DNA of 64,000 nucleotides, taken from Volvox africanus. Taxonomy: Eukaryota > Chlorophyta > Chlorophyceae > Chlamydomonadales > Volvocaceae. The number at the start of each line of letters is the position of its first letter. The stretch's first letter is position 1. A program made the translations under genes and the position numbers. The DNA lies in NCBI GenBank assembly GCA_030268105.1, contig BSDZ01000078.1:5317001-5381000 (forward strand). Reading direction: 5' to 3'. Below, piece by piece: positions 1 to 12,233 of this stretch. The notes beneath the pieces were generated by a model. The model had not been told where the DNA came from and searched no databases. It saw only the letters and a program-made list of their open reading frames with translations.

Positions 1-2051
1 AGGCTGGCAGACTGGGTTGCTCAACTACGGACGAAGACATCGATGCCTGGCGCAGCGGAAGCTGCAGCTCAGTGCAAGGCGATAACCGTAGGCGTTTATT
101 CGGTGGATCCGGACATTGGATTGGGGCAGAAGCTGTCAGCAGCGACACGACGCCCACGGCGTTATCCGCAATCGCAGGCCGAAGAGGAGGTTGTGGCTTG
201 ATCTCAGGTGCATCGATCTGCGGCTGCGGTTCGACCTGCTCTGAATGTGCCTCGCCAGGTTGGCTGCCTCCGCCTGCTGCAGCTGGCACTGGCGACCGCG
301 ACGGTGAAAGTGACAGGGTATGTGATGATGTAAAGGGCTTTTCCTCCATCACCTCCTCCTCCTCCGTCGATTCTGGCGTCGACTTGCGCCCCTGGGATCC
401 TTGCCCTTGAGTTTGCACCTGCTGGTGCCGTTCATAGGACATCGAGCGCAGAGTGTGCGCCATGTTTGCGGTCGCCACCTGCGCCACTGCAGCACGCCGC
501 GCCACTGAGCGCGGCGCCGCTGCTGTCATAGTTAGTGCTTCTTCATGGTCATCTGTCAAGTGGTCCTGGTCATCGTTTTCTGCCTCCGCATCCTCATGCT
601 CGTCCTCCTCTGAGCCGGTGCAGATGTTGGTACCGGACAGCGCGAAGCCCGAGCCCTCCAGACTGCTGCTGTATTCCGCAGCCTCCTTGGCCGCCTCCGG
701 ATCCCCCATCAGCGGTTCGAGCTCCTGATAGGTGTCTACGAATCTGTCACAGGCGGACAGGTAGCCGGGTGCGGATATGTGGTGGGTAGCACACCTGGCG
801 GATACAACTAGAGGCGGCAGTGTGCTGGGTGCCATCGTATAATCCTGTTCAAGCGTTGGGCCCACAAGCATGTACGACGTCACGCCCTTTCCGACCAGGC
901 AAGAATGTTCGGTGGAAGCCCATCGGCGTGGATCGGTCGCGACATCTCTGTCACCTAACATGCTTACGTGTTGTTCAGGGTGCCGCCTGTGTGCTTGCGC
1001 TTCAGCGTTGAATTCCACCGGTTCTTGACTGCAGCATGCAATGTGGAGTGAGGGGTAGTCAGGGTCGGTAAAGTGCTATATGCGTGCGGTCACCGGTCTG
1101 CGAAAACCGCGGATTGCAATCCCCCTGCCATAAGTTGTCCCAAGAGTGCCTGCGGTTACTTACCCGCGTTATCGGTCCGCCCTGGAAGAAGCTTGGCAAT
1201 CACTGCAAGGTAACAGAATAAACAAACATGATTGGCATGTGCGCCAGATGGGCAAAGGTTACGCGCGAACCGATTTACGCGTGTGGTGGGCGCTACGCAA
1301 CAAGTCGCGCACCTGACCATTTGTTGCCATATTTTTCGTGCGACTGCGAATAATTTGAGCATTGATAAATGTAACGTACAGTTAGTTTATGGAAAACGTA
1401 TCAACCAGTGCAGGGAAATTCGCATGCAAGGAAAAGAATGCTTACCCGCACGATGACAGCGTCCTCAAATTCACTGAAAGGCCCCTTCTTAACTTGCGGG
1501 CTGAGATGATTCCACCACCTACGGTAACGGAGAGTCAGAGTCACGCCTGCTGGCTCCAGCGGCCCCTCGATTCTCAACGCGTACCTCAGCCTGCAGGATT
1601 TCCCTGAGCGCCCTGGAATTGATTCTGCAATAGTGCTCCAGCGTTGTGCACCACAGGTCGTGACAAGCTCCGTCAGCTGCTTGTCCTCCTGCGTTAAGGC
1701 GTCCGAAACGGCCCATGTCAGTCAAAAGCCATGATTGAACAGATACTACAGGGCCAACGGTCCAGCCATCAATTTCACAAAAATTGAGCCAGGAAATCAT
1801 ACAGGTAATGCGTAATCTATGGAATGGAAAATTTGCAGCGCGGGTGAAGCGCACATTGCTGGACGCTGGACGCAAAGAATTATATTGACGCGCAATCAAT
1901 TAAAACACCTCAATAAATTACTTACTTCTGGTGTCCAGGGGCCGCGTTTCTCCCCTTCTCCAATGTCATCCTCCCTAAAGCTAGAATGTCTTTTTGCGGA
2001 CACCCTGGGTCTTGCAGAGCGTCCACCTTCAACCACTTTTCTGCCAGTCAT
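1..2051 (-). CDS. R2R3-MYB transcription factor, 3' end beyond the window
   Basis: Predicted nuclear DNA-binding regulator. Exons (high to low): 2051-1926, 1688-1585, 1518-1446, 1343-1313, 1202-1164, 1028-968 and about 794 to the left edge; reading phase holds across all junctions. The start is the ATG at 2051, about 35 codons before the first repeat. R2 begins with KRGPWTPE, continues with EEDKQLTEL and QRWSTIAESIPGRSGKSC, and R3 runs from VKKGPFSEFEDAVIV through YGNKWSVIAKLLPGRTDN to VKNRWNSTLKRK. The tryptophan spacing and the SIPGRSGKSC and NSTLKRK signatures resemble plant subgroup 22 (MYB44/73/77 type). The C-terminal exon is open to position 1 and is acidic, then rich in Gln, Ser and Pro, as in a transactivation tail. 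The acceptor of that last exon (near 794) is the least certain. The MYB domain is spread over six short exons, two of only 31 and 39 bases. Confidence 0.88.
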
Positions 2052-3626
2052 CCGCCCTGATAATCCTTTTTGAGCGCACACAAACGAGTTTCGGAGGCAA
2101 TGAGTGTTGTGGGTTGTGCAATATTCTGGGTGCTGTGGTTGGCGGCTGAAATTTGTGTAATACGAATTTCTAGGATACAGCGCATGTAAAACAATTTCTG
2201 CCCCAGCAAGGTAGCAAAAATACAGCCCGGTCACCGCACCTTACAACTGGCCAGCTCGGCTTTTGCGCGAGCAGATCTTCTACTGTGGACGAGCATGCCG
2301 TACTCTTCTCGCATCCGAGTTGGCGATTTCCAGCTCAGACGGCTAGTTATGCATCAGCACCCTTGGCTTATCGATTTCAACATTCGCACCAAAGCAATCA
2401 ATAGTAATCGCTTTCGTCACTTTGAGGCTCCTAGGAGCAAATTCCAACTACAAGAAAATCACCGTGATAGCCGGCGCGTCTGCCTCACACTGGCCACGCG
2501 GCCCATACGGAATTGGATAGTTATTTTGTAAAAGACTTAGTGGTGTTTTATCATAAATGTGTTGCCTTCAAAAATGAGCTAGTCTAACCCGTAACGATTG
2601 AAGTGACTGCTTTCGAAGGGAGTGTGAGTCATATGAGCGGAAGTGTGAGCTCCCGATACCGAAACAAGAGTCGCTGTTCTCCACACCGTAAAACTCCAAA
2701 TATCAACCGTAGCGCAAGTTCTGCGGGTTATGGTGGAGTTCTTGCGCTGCCAGGAACCAGCTCGCTGTCTTCTCCATTAGTACTCCCTCTCCCTTTCAGA
2801 ACATCGAAACGTATGTAGGCTGACGCAGTACACTTGTACTGGTAGGTTACATACGGTGAACAACCATCATGCCGTACCATACCGTAACAACGAAACTCCA
2901 ATGGAGTTGTGGCGAGCGTATCGGATTACTTGAAATATTGTACTTGTACGGCTGTACTTGACCAGCGGTCAGGGTTATAAGGGAGGTCGTCACCCGGTGC
3001 TGGCCCTGGATCTTGGACTTCATTGTCTAACCCCGCATTTAGTTCCCTAGAGAACAGGAGACATAATCCGGCCTGAACTGTGCCCTGTAGCGCCTGGATG
3101 GCAGATGCTTGCCAATTTAACAATACACCTGCTGCTCGTCAGCCCCTTCGTATCATCGCAACATGCAACATCGCAACATGCAAGGTGTTCCGTTCCGGTT
3201 ACGCCACTGTAGAGGTCGTTGAAGGATTCCATCTTCACTTGGCGGCACCAAGCCATCCGCCATACATCCTTTATGTGACGCGCCGCTGCGCGCACCTCCT
3301 TGCCGGTGTCCTTACCAGTCCCTGACCAAACAGCTCAGACTACCCCACCTCATTTCTATTGCACCACCGCCGCCACCATCACCAACAGCAATCCTCTTAC
3401 ATCCCAGTGTCCTCAATGTCCGACCTTACCCAAACTGGAGTCCGTCCTGGGGTTCGCCGTATATTCCTGTACGACAAATAGGTATGGACGCTTCCATGAA
3501 GGAAATGCCCAAGTCAAGTCAAGTCAAGTCCCGACGTCAAGGAGCTACGGACGCATCCGAAGTGCATTCGGTACCTTGGCCCGAACCCACACTTTAGATC
3601 ATATCTTACCCTTACGCTTATAGTAG
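2052..3626. other. intergenic, no gene seen
   Basis: Upstream flank of the MYB gene and downstream flank of the RTRAF-like gene. It holds short open frames without splice-consistent continuation or a recognisable domain, and a short TCAAG tandem repeat near 3512-3530. It presumably carries the MYB promoter, but no core element stands out. Confidence 0.5.
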
Positions 3627-6600
3627 TCACCGATCGAACTCCTGCAGGAAATGGCGCAGTGCCTCCCATCTTCTGCCCCAAGTACCTTGCGCATGGCATA
3701 GACGGTCGCACCCGCACCGCACCGCACCGTGTCCTCACTATCCTGCCAACCCTCCGGGCCTCGAGCACCCCCGCATCCCCTCCTGCCTGTACATGTATAT
3801 GTGTCCGCACTGATGTTTGCCTGATCCACACCCCGATCCCGATCCCGATCCCAAGCCCGATCCCAAGCCCGAGCCCGAGCTGCGCGCGTACCTGCATCTC
3901 CACGACCGCATGGTCGATCTGCGACTGCAGCCGCCGCAGGTCTTGTATGTAGAGCAGCCGCAGGGCTGTCGCCGCGGTAGACAGAGCCTCGCCTGCGCAG
4001 AAGAGACGACCAGACAACATGCGATGTGACATATTCCGGTTTGTATTTGGGGAAGTGGGACGTCAACCTGCTTTATTCTTTAAGCATTGACAGCTAGGGA
4101 TATGCCAGGGTAGCCCCGGAAGCGGCAAATGATTATGGTTCTTACGGCAAACACACCCGACGTTACTGCCATACCTTACTAGAACACAATGCCTAAGAGC
4201 ACAATGCCTTTAACTGGTAGTCAGACCCGGACCATCGTGGCTTTTGAGCGCTATCAAGCAGGCTGCAAGCTGGCTCATGATGGCCCCTCCCTCATCCAGC
4301 CATAGTCCCATGCGCACGTTGTCTGCTGTTGTTGCTGTCTCCCATACGTGCAGCGAAGGCCCTGTGGATCGGAAGATGTCCAGATTGATACAGTCCATCC
4401 CGGATACGATCCGTATGTAGACACCCCTTAGAATACTATATCTGCTCCCTTTCCCGTCTCTGTTTCCCGCCGCCTCACCTTTCAACCCGAATCCCAGTGG
4501 CACGCTCGCCAGAGCCTGACGCGGAGGTTTTCCTGGGCTCCATACTCCCGTCTTGAGCGCAGGCCCCACCTCGCACACGCAGCGCTGCGCGGCGGCCTGC
4601 GGAACTCATCAACAGGCAGGCCAACGAAGGCACAAGAGCCGCAACGAGGAAGCAGAATACGTAGGTAGGTGGGTACGTGAGTACGTAGGTACGTCCGCAG
4701 AAGGGATCGAGACACTCCGTTGACTTCAGTTTCCTCAACGCTCCGCAGGTGGACCAACGTGGAGCGGAAAACAAGGAGGTATCAAAATGAGCGCCAAAAG
4801 AAAGGTTCGATTGTACTTAATCCAAGTTGATACATAGGCCTGCATCATAGATAGCATATGTGCATTTCCTTCCCTGCTTACACCCACCATCAATCGGTCC
4901 ACAATGAAGGAGGTGGAGGAAGAGGAGGAGGACGTCGCACCACTGCTGGCGCCACCACCTTCCTTGGTCGTTTCGATCCGGGCCGCACTGATGAGTTGCA
5001 GCACCGCCGCAACGACCGCTGGATCTTCCACTGCACACGGACACGGGGTAGGGAAGGCGGGGATCCAAAAGTCGAGCACGGAGGTGATGGCAGAGAGGGC
5101 GGCTGGCGGGTGGATGGAATGCCCGAAGGCCGCCCTGTAAGGTCGTATCAGCTAACGATCATGATGCGGTGGAAGAGCGGAAGAGGGCTTAACCAAGAAA
5201 TATTATGCCTGCAGGACCTCCGAGACCTTTGGGGCCGCCATCTAAGACCCATCGGAACTCGTGGGTGAATAGGAACGTCCCCTTAGCCAGGCTTCTAGCT
5301 ACCAGTGGCCAAGGGAGACCTGCGCAATGCCTCTTATCAGGCGCTGCGTCAGACGTCATACTTGGCATCCATTATTGCCGCGTGATACCTTCCCTGGCCT
5401 GGACCCTTCCCTACCCTCCCTAACGCTCTCCTTCCACCCCGCCGTTTCATTCCTCAACCCTTCACCCCTTCACATCTGGTCCGTCACGCATTTCTACCCC
5501 TACCTACCCCTCCCTCTCGTTACTTACGGTCAGTGAAAGGTTGATCATCCTGACCGCCACTGGCAGTCCCCGAGGTTGCAGGTTGCTTTTCGGATCCCGC
5601 AGCTGCTGCCGCGGCCGGTGGCGGACTGGACACTGCGGCAACCTCATCAGCTGGCAGACAGACAGACAGACAGACAGACAAACAAACAGACGACAAACAG
5701 ACAGATACACAGACAAACAGAGGGTTACACATCGTCCAATAGTTAGATGTCGGATAGTCAGCAATTAACAGCACTACTTTGGAGGGTACGGGATATCGTC
5801 CTTTTGCTTCGTATCCCGCAGCTGCACTCCGGCTCGGCTGCCCTCCCGTAGCAATTTTCTTTTCCCGCTGCTCACATTGTTCAACTTCACTGTTTTGTAC
5901 ACCAATCTGATTTAAGTTTTCACCAGAATCCCCTTCCCTCAGCCACTACCACCCTGGAAAGTTGCTACCCTGATAAATTTCTACGATACTCAAACCACAC
6001 CAAGCATTCGCCACCTGCTTACCGTTATCCTCATACTCGAGGTTCACGGCGAAGGCCACCAGCCAGTGTAGCGCCGCCGTCATGTCGCCGGGCGGCAGGG
6101 GGCACTCCAAGTCTTGGAGGTACTGCGGTGCATCCACGCAGGGTAGGGGGAGTACGGGAAGGAGACTGCAAGTATGATACTATATGCATACTGATTCTTT
6201 GCTACCATGCTGGCTTGAGCTACAGTGGTTTGGGGGGTTACGGATGTGCGGCTGCATGCCGGGGCCGGGGCCGGGGGTTGTGATGCACTGGGAGTTCGTA
6301 ACACAGCAATATCGGAGGGGAATCATTCAGGGGCTTTCGCTGGTCCTCCGACAGAACCCAAAACCCCAAATGCAACCCACAGGTGCTTGTGACAGTGCCG
6401 AGTTGCTGCTGAGGAAAGCTACCAGCCGACGCATATAGCCCTGCTTCTTCCCTGCCTTTTTAAATGCTACATCCCAGCCGGGAGACTGGATGTCGGAAAG
6501 GGCCTTGCGGTCCTCAATCTTGTATTCTCGGATCTGAAGCCATCTTACATATCGAGCATGCAGGATGGAGGAGCAGTAAGAGGTATCAACGTACTACTGT

Positions 6601-7021
6601 AAAATGAGGATATTGAAATTCGTAGAAGTACGGGGATGCGAGATAAGGTAGGCAAGCGTAACCGCAACCCTCGCCCCCTTGGGTGACTTCAAGGTGGCAT
6701 TACCTACTTAAATCACTTCCACATCCAGGTATAGCCGATATAACTGCGGATTTCCCACTAGCAAATCCAAAAAATGCGAGACGTGCAGGCAGTGAACAAG
6801 TAGGCGTGTATTAGGCCCACGGAAGGACAATAAAGTGCAATCAAGTCGCTCTTGAGAAATGATAAACAATATCCAAAATCAAAAAGGAGATGCGCACACA
6901 ATAGGGCCCTTGCCTTTTGGTTCTCCAACCAGATTACAAGCCTCCGCACAAGCTCTGTGTTGGTGATATCAACTTCATGTGGATATTGCAATGCTTTAAG
7001 CTGAAAATTCAGTAACGCCAT
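3627..7021 (-). CDS. RTRAF: RTRAF (hCLE/C14orf166/CGI-99) homologue
   Basis: RTRAF-family proteins are small RNA-binding factors; in animals the protein belongs to the RTCB-DDX1 tRNA-ligase complex and to RNA-transport assemblies. Exons: 7021-6914, 6533-6456, 6122-6023, 5650-5528, 5030-4882, 4596-4479, 3992-3892 and possibly 3641-3627. The N terminus has LVIWLENQK, then REYKIEDRKALSDIQ, then YLQDLECP and ALHWLVAFAVNLEY, matching the conserved first half of the family. Exon 7 gives EALSTAATALRLLYIQDLRR and a coiled stretch equivalent to the family's C-terminal helix. Two low-complexity inserts are seen, Ala-rich in exon 4 and Ser-rich in exon 5. Introns 1 and 2 appear to start with GC. The last exon is a guess (four codons and a stop), and the family's usual LGKVGR-type ending was not found. 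About 260 residues in all, close to the family's usual length. Confidence 0.85.
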
Positions 7022-9772
7022 TATTTACTGTTTGCAACCAAAACGTCACACATTCGGTGCCCTCTCCGTGAACTGCAGCCACGCGATTGCCCACACAACA
7101 TGAATTGTAAGGCGTTTTAAGGCATCGTACTTATACTTAAGCATTTAATGCAAAAAGTAGGCAGTGGCGTCGTGGCTTTAACGACGATGATGATGATTAC
7201 AACTTTGTAAACTCGTAAGGCCCGGAACGAGCCAGGAGGCCCACTAAACACTCAAACCAAAAACGCAAAAGAAACCTAAACGAGAATTTTGTAGTGGCTT
7301 TGCAGTTTTGTCACGCATCACAGGCATGTGTAACTAGTACGGCAATGAACCGTTACACTGCTGCTTTTTACATACGTAAATTTTTTTTCTGGTTTTAACT
7401 CAAAGCTCACTAATTTGCTGTACTAACGGCCAAAGTTTCAATGTTTCGCTTACGTCGGCCGCCTCCGTAACATCCTCGATACGTTGGAACTTATTTGGAG
7501 GCCAGTGGCTCGGTGCGGCATGCCAATTAATGGGCCTGGCAGCACTGCACCGCTGCGTTGCGCTGTGCGATACCTCAACTCCTTCCTGCGTGGAAGCCAT
7601 ACCCATTGCGTGATTGGGCAACGGGGGCTTTTTTTACTTCGCTGCAGCACATTGTGTTGCAGCGAAGCTAAAAAGCTGCTGCTAGTTGGTCGGATCCCTC
7701 GGGCACGTGGCAACTGTGAAATGCAAAGGAAGGGAACCCATTCTTCAATTAGCCGTGACACAACATGAGATCTCCGAGGAAGGCATGGCGTTACTGAAAG
7801 AGGAGCTGCTGTATGCAGGCAACTGAGGTGGCGAGGGCTCTGGGGTCCAGGAGGAGAGTAACTTACATCATATTCAACGCCCATTCAGCGGGCCATCAAA
7901 CAACGCACCTATCACACCTATGTCGGCCACCTCCCTTGTCACCCCCCTCCTTCAGCCGCACCCAATGACGTGTCAAAAAATGCTGGAGACCTTCACTGAT
8001 AAAATGCTCATAAGTGTGATTTTTTAACATGTCCACGATTGTACGAATGCCTGTACGCCAACAGCAATAAAGCAGCTCCAAATATCCGTACCCACCATTT
8101 TCCACCTGCCGCAAGGTATGATAACAACAAATCCTATCAGGACCGGGGTACAATATTATACGTGGTACATCCTGAAGCAGCAAAAAAACGGAGCAGAAGA
8201 ATGGAGAATGCAGTCGGTCATGACCCTCGTACAACATCTTCACCATTACTCTTTGCACAACGAGGCAATGCACTCTGGACGCGGATTTATGAGCGCCAAA
8301 ACATACCGGAAGTGCAATAGTGCATGCCGACCAGCCATATAACTCTTTAACTTGTATTACTTCGTGCCATCCAAGTGTCCCTCTCCATACCAAGGCATTT
8401 ACAATCCTTCTTGTGTCCATTGCTTGATGGCATACACATCGGGCGTGCGAGGTTACCAGTCACAGCTCATAGCACGATGCCCTCAGCGTTGCCCATTCAA
8501 GGCTAAGCAGCGGTGTGCGGCTCAGCAACGCAAGCGAGCTCTCCTCTTTGCATGTACGACTTGACATACCAAAAGCTAACATACAGGGCCCATGTACACT
8601 ATACCATGACATCTTGTCACCGTTGGTCCTCGCTTTGGATACGCGTACGTGTGCACAGATACGATGGATAAGTAAACGGTAGTCAACCAGACGAACTAAT
8701 GCCATGTTGACAAGTGTGCCAGTATGAGGTTCAAAACGTTCCGCGTGCCAAGCAGACAGGCTCACATCCCAGAAAGAGTATTTTTACGGGGCATCCGTGC
8801 AGAGCAGACGACAATCGAATGACCAAAAGTAGTGGATCTGGATCTGAATCTGGCATTGAAATCTGAAATACCCAAGGCCCCCGCCATTCACCATAGACCC
8901 TCATCTTCCAAACATCTCAACGTTGCGTGCTCATTTGGATGATGTGTAGGTTTCTTTCGGCTATTAGGAATGCGCCAAAATTCGCCGAATGATCTCCCAT
9001 TTCGAGATGGGCCCCCCAAGCGCCTGGTGCACCGTAAGGACGCATACGTAGGACGCACTAGGACGGGCCGACAGCTAAACACAACCCAGAAAACTCCCCA
9101 GACCAAAAGCCCCTCATATGATGGCTAGCTTAACTTATATATGCAACGATAAAAACGACACCAGGAGGCGCAGCTGCTCGCAGCTTGCACCGGTGTTCAG
9201 GTGATATAGTCGGTCGGTATTGAGCCACAGAGCGCCGTAATCGCGACCCATGGCGTCTCTGCCAGGTAAACAAATTGTCCATAAAGAAACATGCGTCCTC
9301 ACCATCAAGCATACACTTTATTAACTACTTGGCAGCTACCTGATAGCAACTGATGATACCAGGTGAAAGGAACGGCACCTCCATCAGGGGCCTATCAGGA
9401 CCACGACCACATAAGGCTTCGCTACCCGTGTGAGCCTGAAGCGATCGCCGTCGCAGCTGCTTTCACAATTATTATCCTGAAGGCGCCGACACAGCACCTC
9501 AACAGCATATTATTTCTGGACATATCCACAGCCGTCCACCTCACCTTACAAATGCCTAACCTTTGCGGATGCCGCAGCAGCACAATCCGAGCACGACAAC
9601 TGCTTCGTCAATAGTGCCCTGCGGATAGTTCCTTGCAACCACGCTTTTCCGCCTTATTATCATTCCTCTTAGCGAATTCCTTTCCCTCCGCCGCAGCTGC
9701 TGCACGAACCGGCCTCATCATATTCCCCTAGGCGTTTCCATCAACAACAACACACTGCCGTGCCAATCGAAA
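7022..9772. other. intergenic, no gene seen
   Basis: Upstream flank of the RTRAF-like gene on one side and of a small plus-strand gene on the other. Several open frames of 60 to 175 codons occur on both strands, but none shows a domain, a credible exon chain or a bias away from background. The only structured element is the hairpin at 7637-7667. Confidence 0.45.
7637..7667. repeat. near-perfect palindromic hairpin
   Basis: Two 15-base arms, CTTCGCTGCAGCACA and TGTGTTGCAGCGAAG, flank a single base and pair completely if one G-T pair is allowed. The flanks (TTTTTA on the left, TAAAAA after one bulged base on the right) would lengthen the stem. It lies in intergenic DNA with no recognised gene. 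Confidence 0.75.
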
Positions 9773-11216
9773 ATGAAACCCACGACGCCGGTGCACCCTA
9801 CCCTCGTTTCACAAGCTTGCGAATCCCTGGAACAAATTCTTTTGGCCGAGGCCACCGAATATCTGGACTACGAACTCACAATACCGGTAAGAAGGATGCC
9901 GCAAAATAGCTAATCGGCTCATTATGAAGCATCCACCCAGAGCATCACATCAGAACCGTTCCTCCGAAAATCAACCAACCATAATACACTTTATTACTTC
10001 CTTTATTATGCTCCTTATTTTCATACCAACCTCCTCTACTCAGGTCGAACCGCTTAAGCTTTATTTTAAGCATCCCAAAACCCAAAACCGTGTAAGCTTT
10101 ATTTTAGCCAGTGTGCGGGTGGCAGCGCCGGGATACCCAAGACGCATAGGGTGGCCCCCAACACGTGTAGCGAGAACACACAACAATTTAGGAGGAAGCC
10201 GAGTCCAACGAGGGAATGACGACAGCCGGCGACCGTACAGCGGAGGCAGGCAGGCATGCGCGTGCGTCCTTGCACCACCCCTGACATAGGCGGTATGTCT
10301 ATACCCTTCCTTTATGTTCGTAATATCGTCCTCTTCAGCTACTAGCATTTCCTATACTTGGCATACCTTGGCATAAGTCCAGCGCCTACCTATTGCGACG
10401 ATGAATTCGAGGCAGCAAAATCCACCAGGCTAGTGCATAAACAAGATAAGCTGAAGGTGCCTGGACAATGGTGCCCACCAACCCCTTGTTGTGCTCTACC
10501 ACAATAGTTGTCCAGCTTATGAGAGTCGCAATCAGCCACCCTGCCGTACCCGTGCCTCCTCTTGAGCTTCGCCACCCCAAACCGCGCAGGCCATTGTGCC
10601 CTTGCACAGCTCCACATGACACTGTGCTCGAAAGTCCGTCTCCTTTCCCCACGCCTGCTCATGCCTCTCCTCTCCCCCAAGCTTTGCATCCGTCCATCCG
10701 TCCGTCACCCTTACACCTTTCTCCCCTCTCCACTTCTCGCCATCCTTATCATCAGCACTACTGCCACGGCCACGGCACAACCTACCAGCTCCATGACAAC
10801 ACCACCTACCGGCTAAACGGCGATGCTCAACCCTCACTCCGCTCAGTATTCTCCTCTGCTCTTCACCCCTCACATCGCGAGAGGCGCTACACTACCATCC
10901 CCACGAGCAAGAGCAAGAGCACACGCTATTACGCACGCTATTTAATATCTCCGTGGCACCAGAAATACTGAGCGCTTTCCTTTGAGTAAAGTAATGGGCA
11001 AAGCCCCTGGAATAGTGAGGTAACTGCACCAGGGGTGTCCCAGCATCACAAATCAGTAGGCAGGTCACACTGGCTGCCCTGGGGGACTTGCGCCAGGTTG
11101 CCAAGGGCACGAAGACCCAGCCCGCAGCGGGTCAACCCCAGCAGGATGTCGCCACCGCAGCAGAACAGCCAGCAGGAGGGCCCCGGCGCCACCCCCGGGT
11201 CCTTTTCCTCACATAG
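9773..11216 (+). CDS. small protein of unknown function (tentative 3-exon model)
   Basis: Not recognised. Exon 1 (9773-9886) starts with ATG, encodes 38 residues beginning MKPTTPVHPTLVSQ and ends at a GTAAGA donor. Exon 2 (10044-10091) follows a CTCAG acceptor, encodes VEPLKLYFKHPKTQNR and ends at GTAAGC. Exon 3 (11097-11216) follows a CGCCAG acceptor, encodes a Gln/Ala/Pro-rich basic tail and ends in TAG. All three junctions are in phase 0, giving a 93-residue protein with an amphipathic acidic N-terminal helix. Intermediate exons inside the 1-kb second intron cannot be excluded. Support comes only from splice signals and open frame. Confidence 0.4.
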
Positions 11217-12233
11217 AAGACACAAGTTCCCTCACCCTCCGGTTTCAAATGTCTTCCATAAGATAAAACGTTTGTGCACAACGAATTCACAGTTGGCTAG
11301 TAACAATACCGCACACAAGCAGTGGACTCATCGAGGGGGGAGTTACGGTACTAAGACACTCAAAACCCGAATCTCTCTATTGGGGTAATAACCGCCGACC
11401 CCTTTAGTACTTGAACCTATTGCGAGTGCAAGCGCGAGCTCGCAGCAGGTTGCAGCAGGCTGCTGCTGCGACGGCGACGTAATCAACAGATGAACAGTGG
11501 CAGAACCGAACAGGCGCAGTCATTGGGTCCTCCATCTCGGTGTTTTGAAACGCGCAATGGCGCCGCTCCCTGTCATAACAGGAAGAGTAAAAATGGTCCC
11601 TCTTATCCCCAGGCCCTTTACATTATAGCGGGAAGCATAAGCTGCAGCCACCAGTTACCAGAGCCCTAAGACCATTAAGCCCGCTAACCTAGCTCCGCAT
11701 CGGTCACCATACCTTGGGGTCTCTGCATCCAAATTATGCCGTGAACGTCCCCTCAGTGCCGCCCATTGTGAAAGCACATTCGCCGCCCAGCTAGCCATTC
11801 AAGTGCACACGATAGCAAAATTATCACCTCCAATTACGCAACCAACGCAGCTTCACGGCAGTACGACAGAAGAAAGTGATGTAAATGCACCTCGGGGCTC
11901 ACACCGCACTCTTACCGCACTGTTACCTCCGTGCTACACCGTTACTTCCATGACATTGGTGCAGGTGCGTCAAAGCTTTCTCACTTGCCCGCAAAGCCAC
12001 GACTGTGACGTTGAACGATAGATGTTGGACAGTCCTTGGTGCTATTGGCAGTCAGCAGTTACGGAGCCGCAAGTTACTGGTAATGTTCGCGCGACAAGAA
12101 GATTCTATTTACTTTCCGCTGCCATGCCAGTGGAAGCCGACTCCGCCCGTCGCTTTTTAACGTCAATCCATCTCTGTTTTAGTTGACCGACTTGTCCCCA
12201 TTATGACTGGTTAATGATGACTGCTGCTCTTAG
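11217..12233. other. intergenic between convergent genes
   Basis: Shared 3' flank of the small plus-strand gene and the large minus-strand WD40 gene. No coding signal was seen. A TTACA (TGTAA on the minus strand) at 11618-11622 could be the polyadenylation signal of the WD40 gene, about 610 bases after its stop. Confidence 0.4.
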
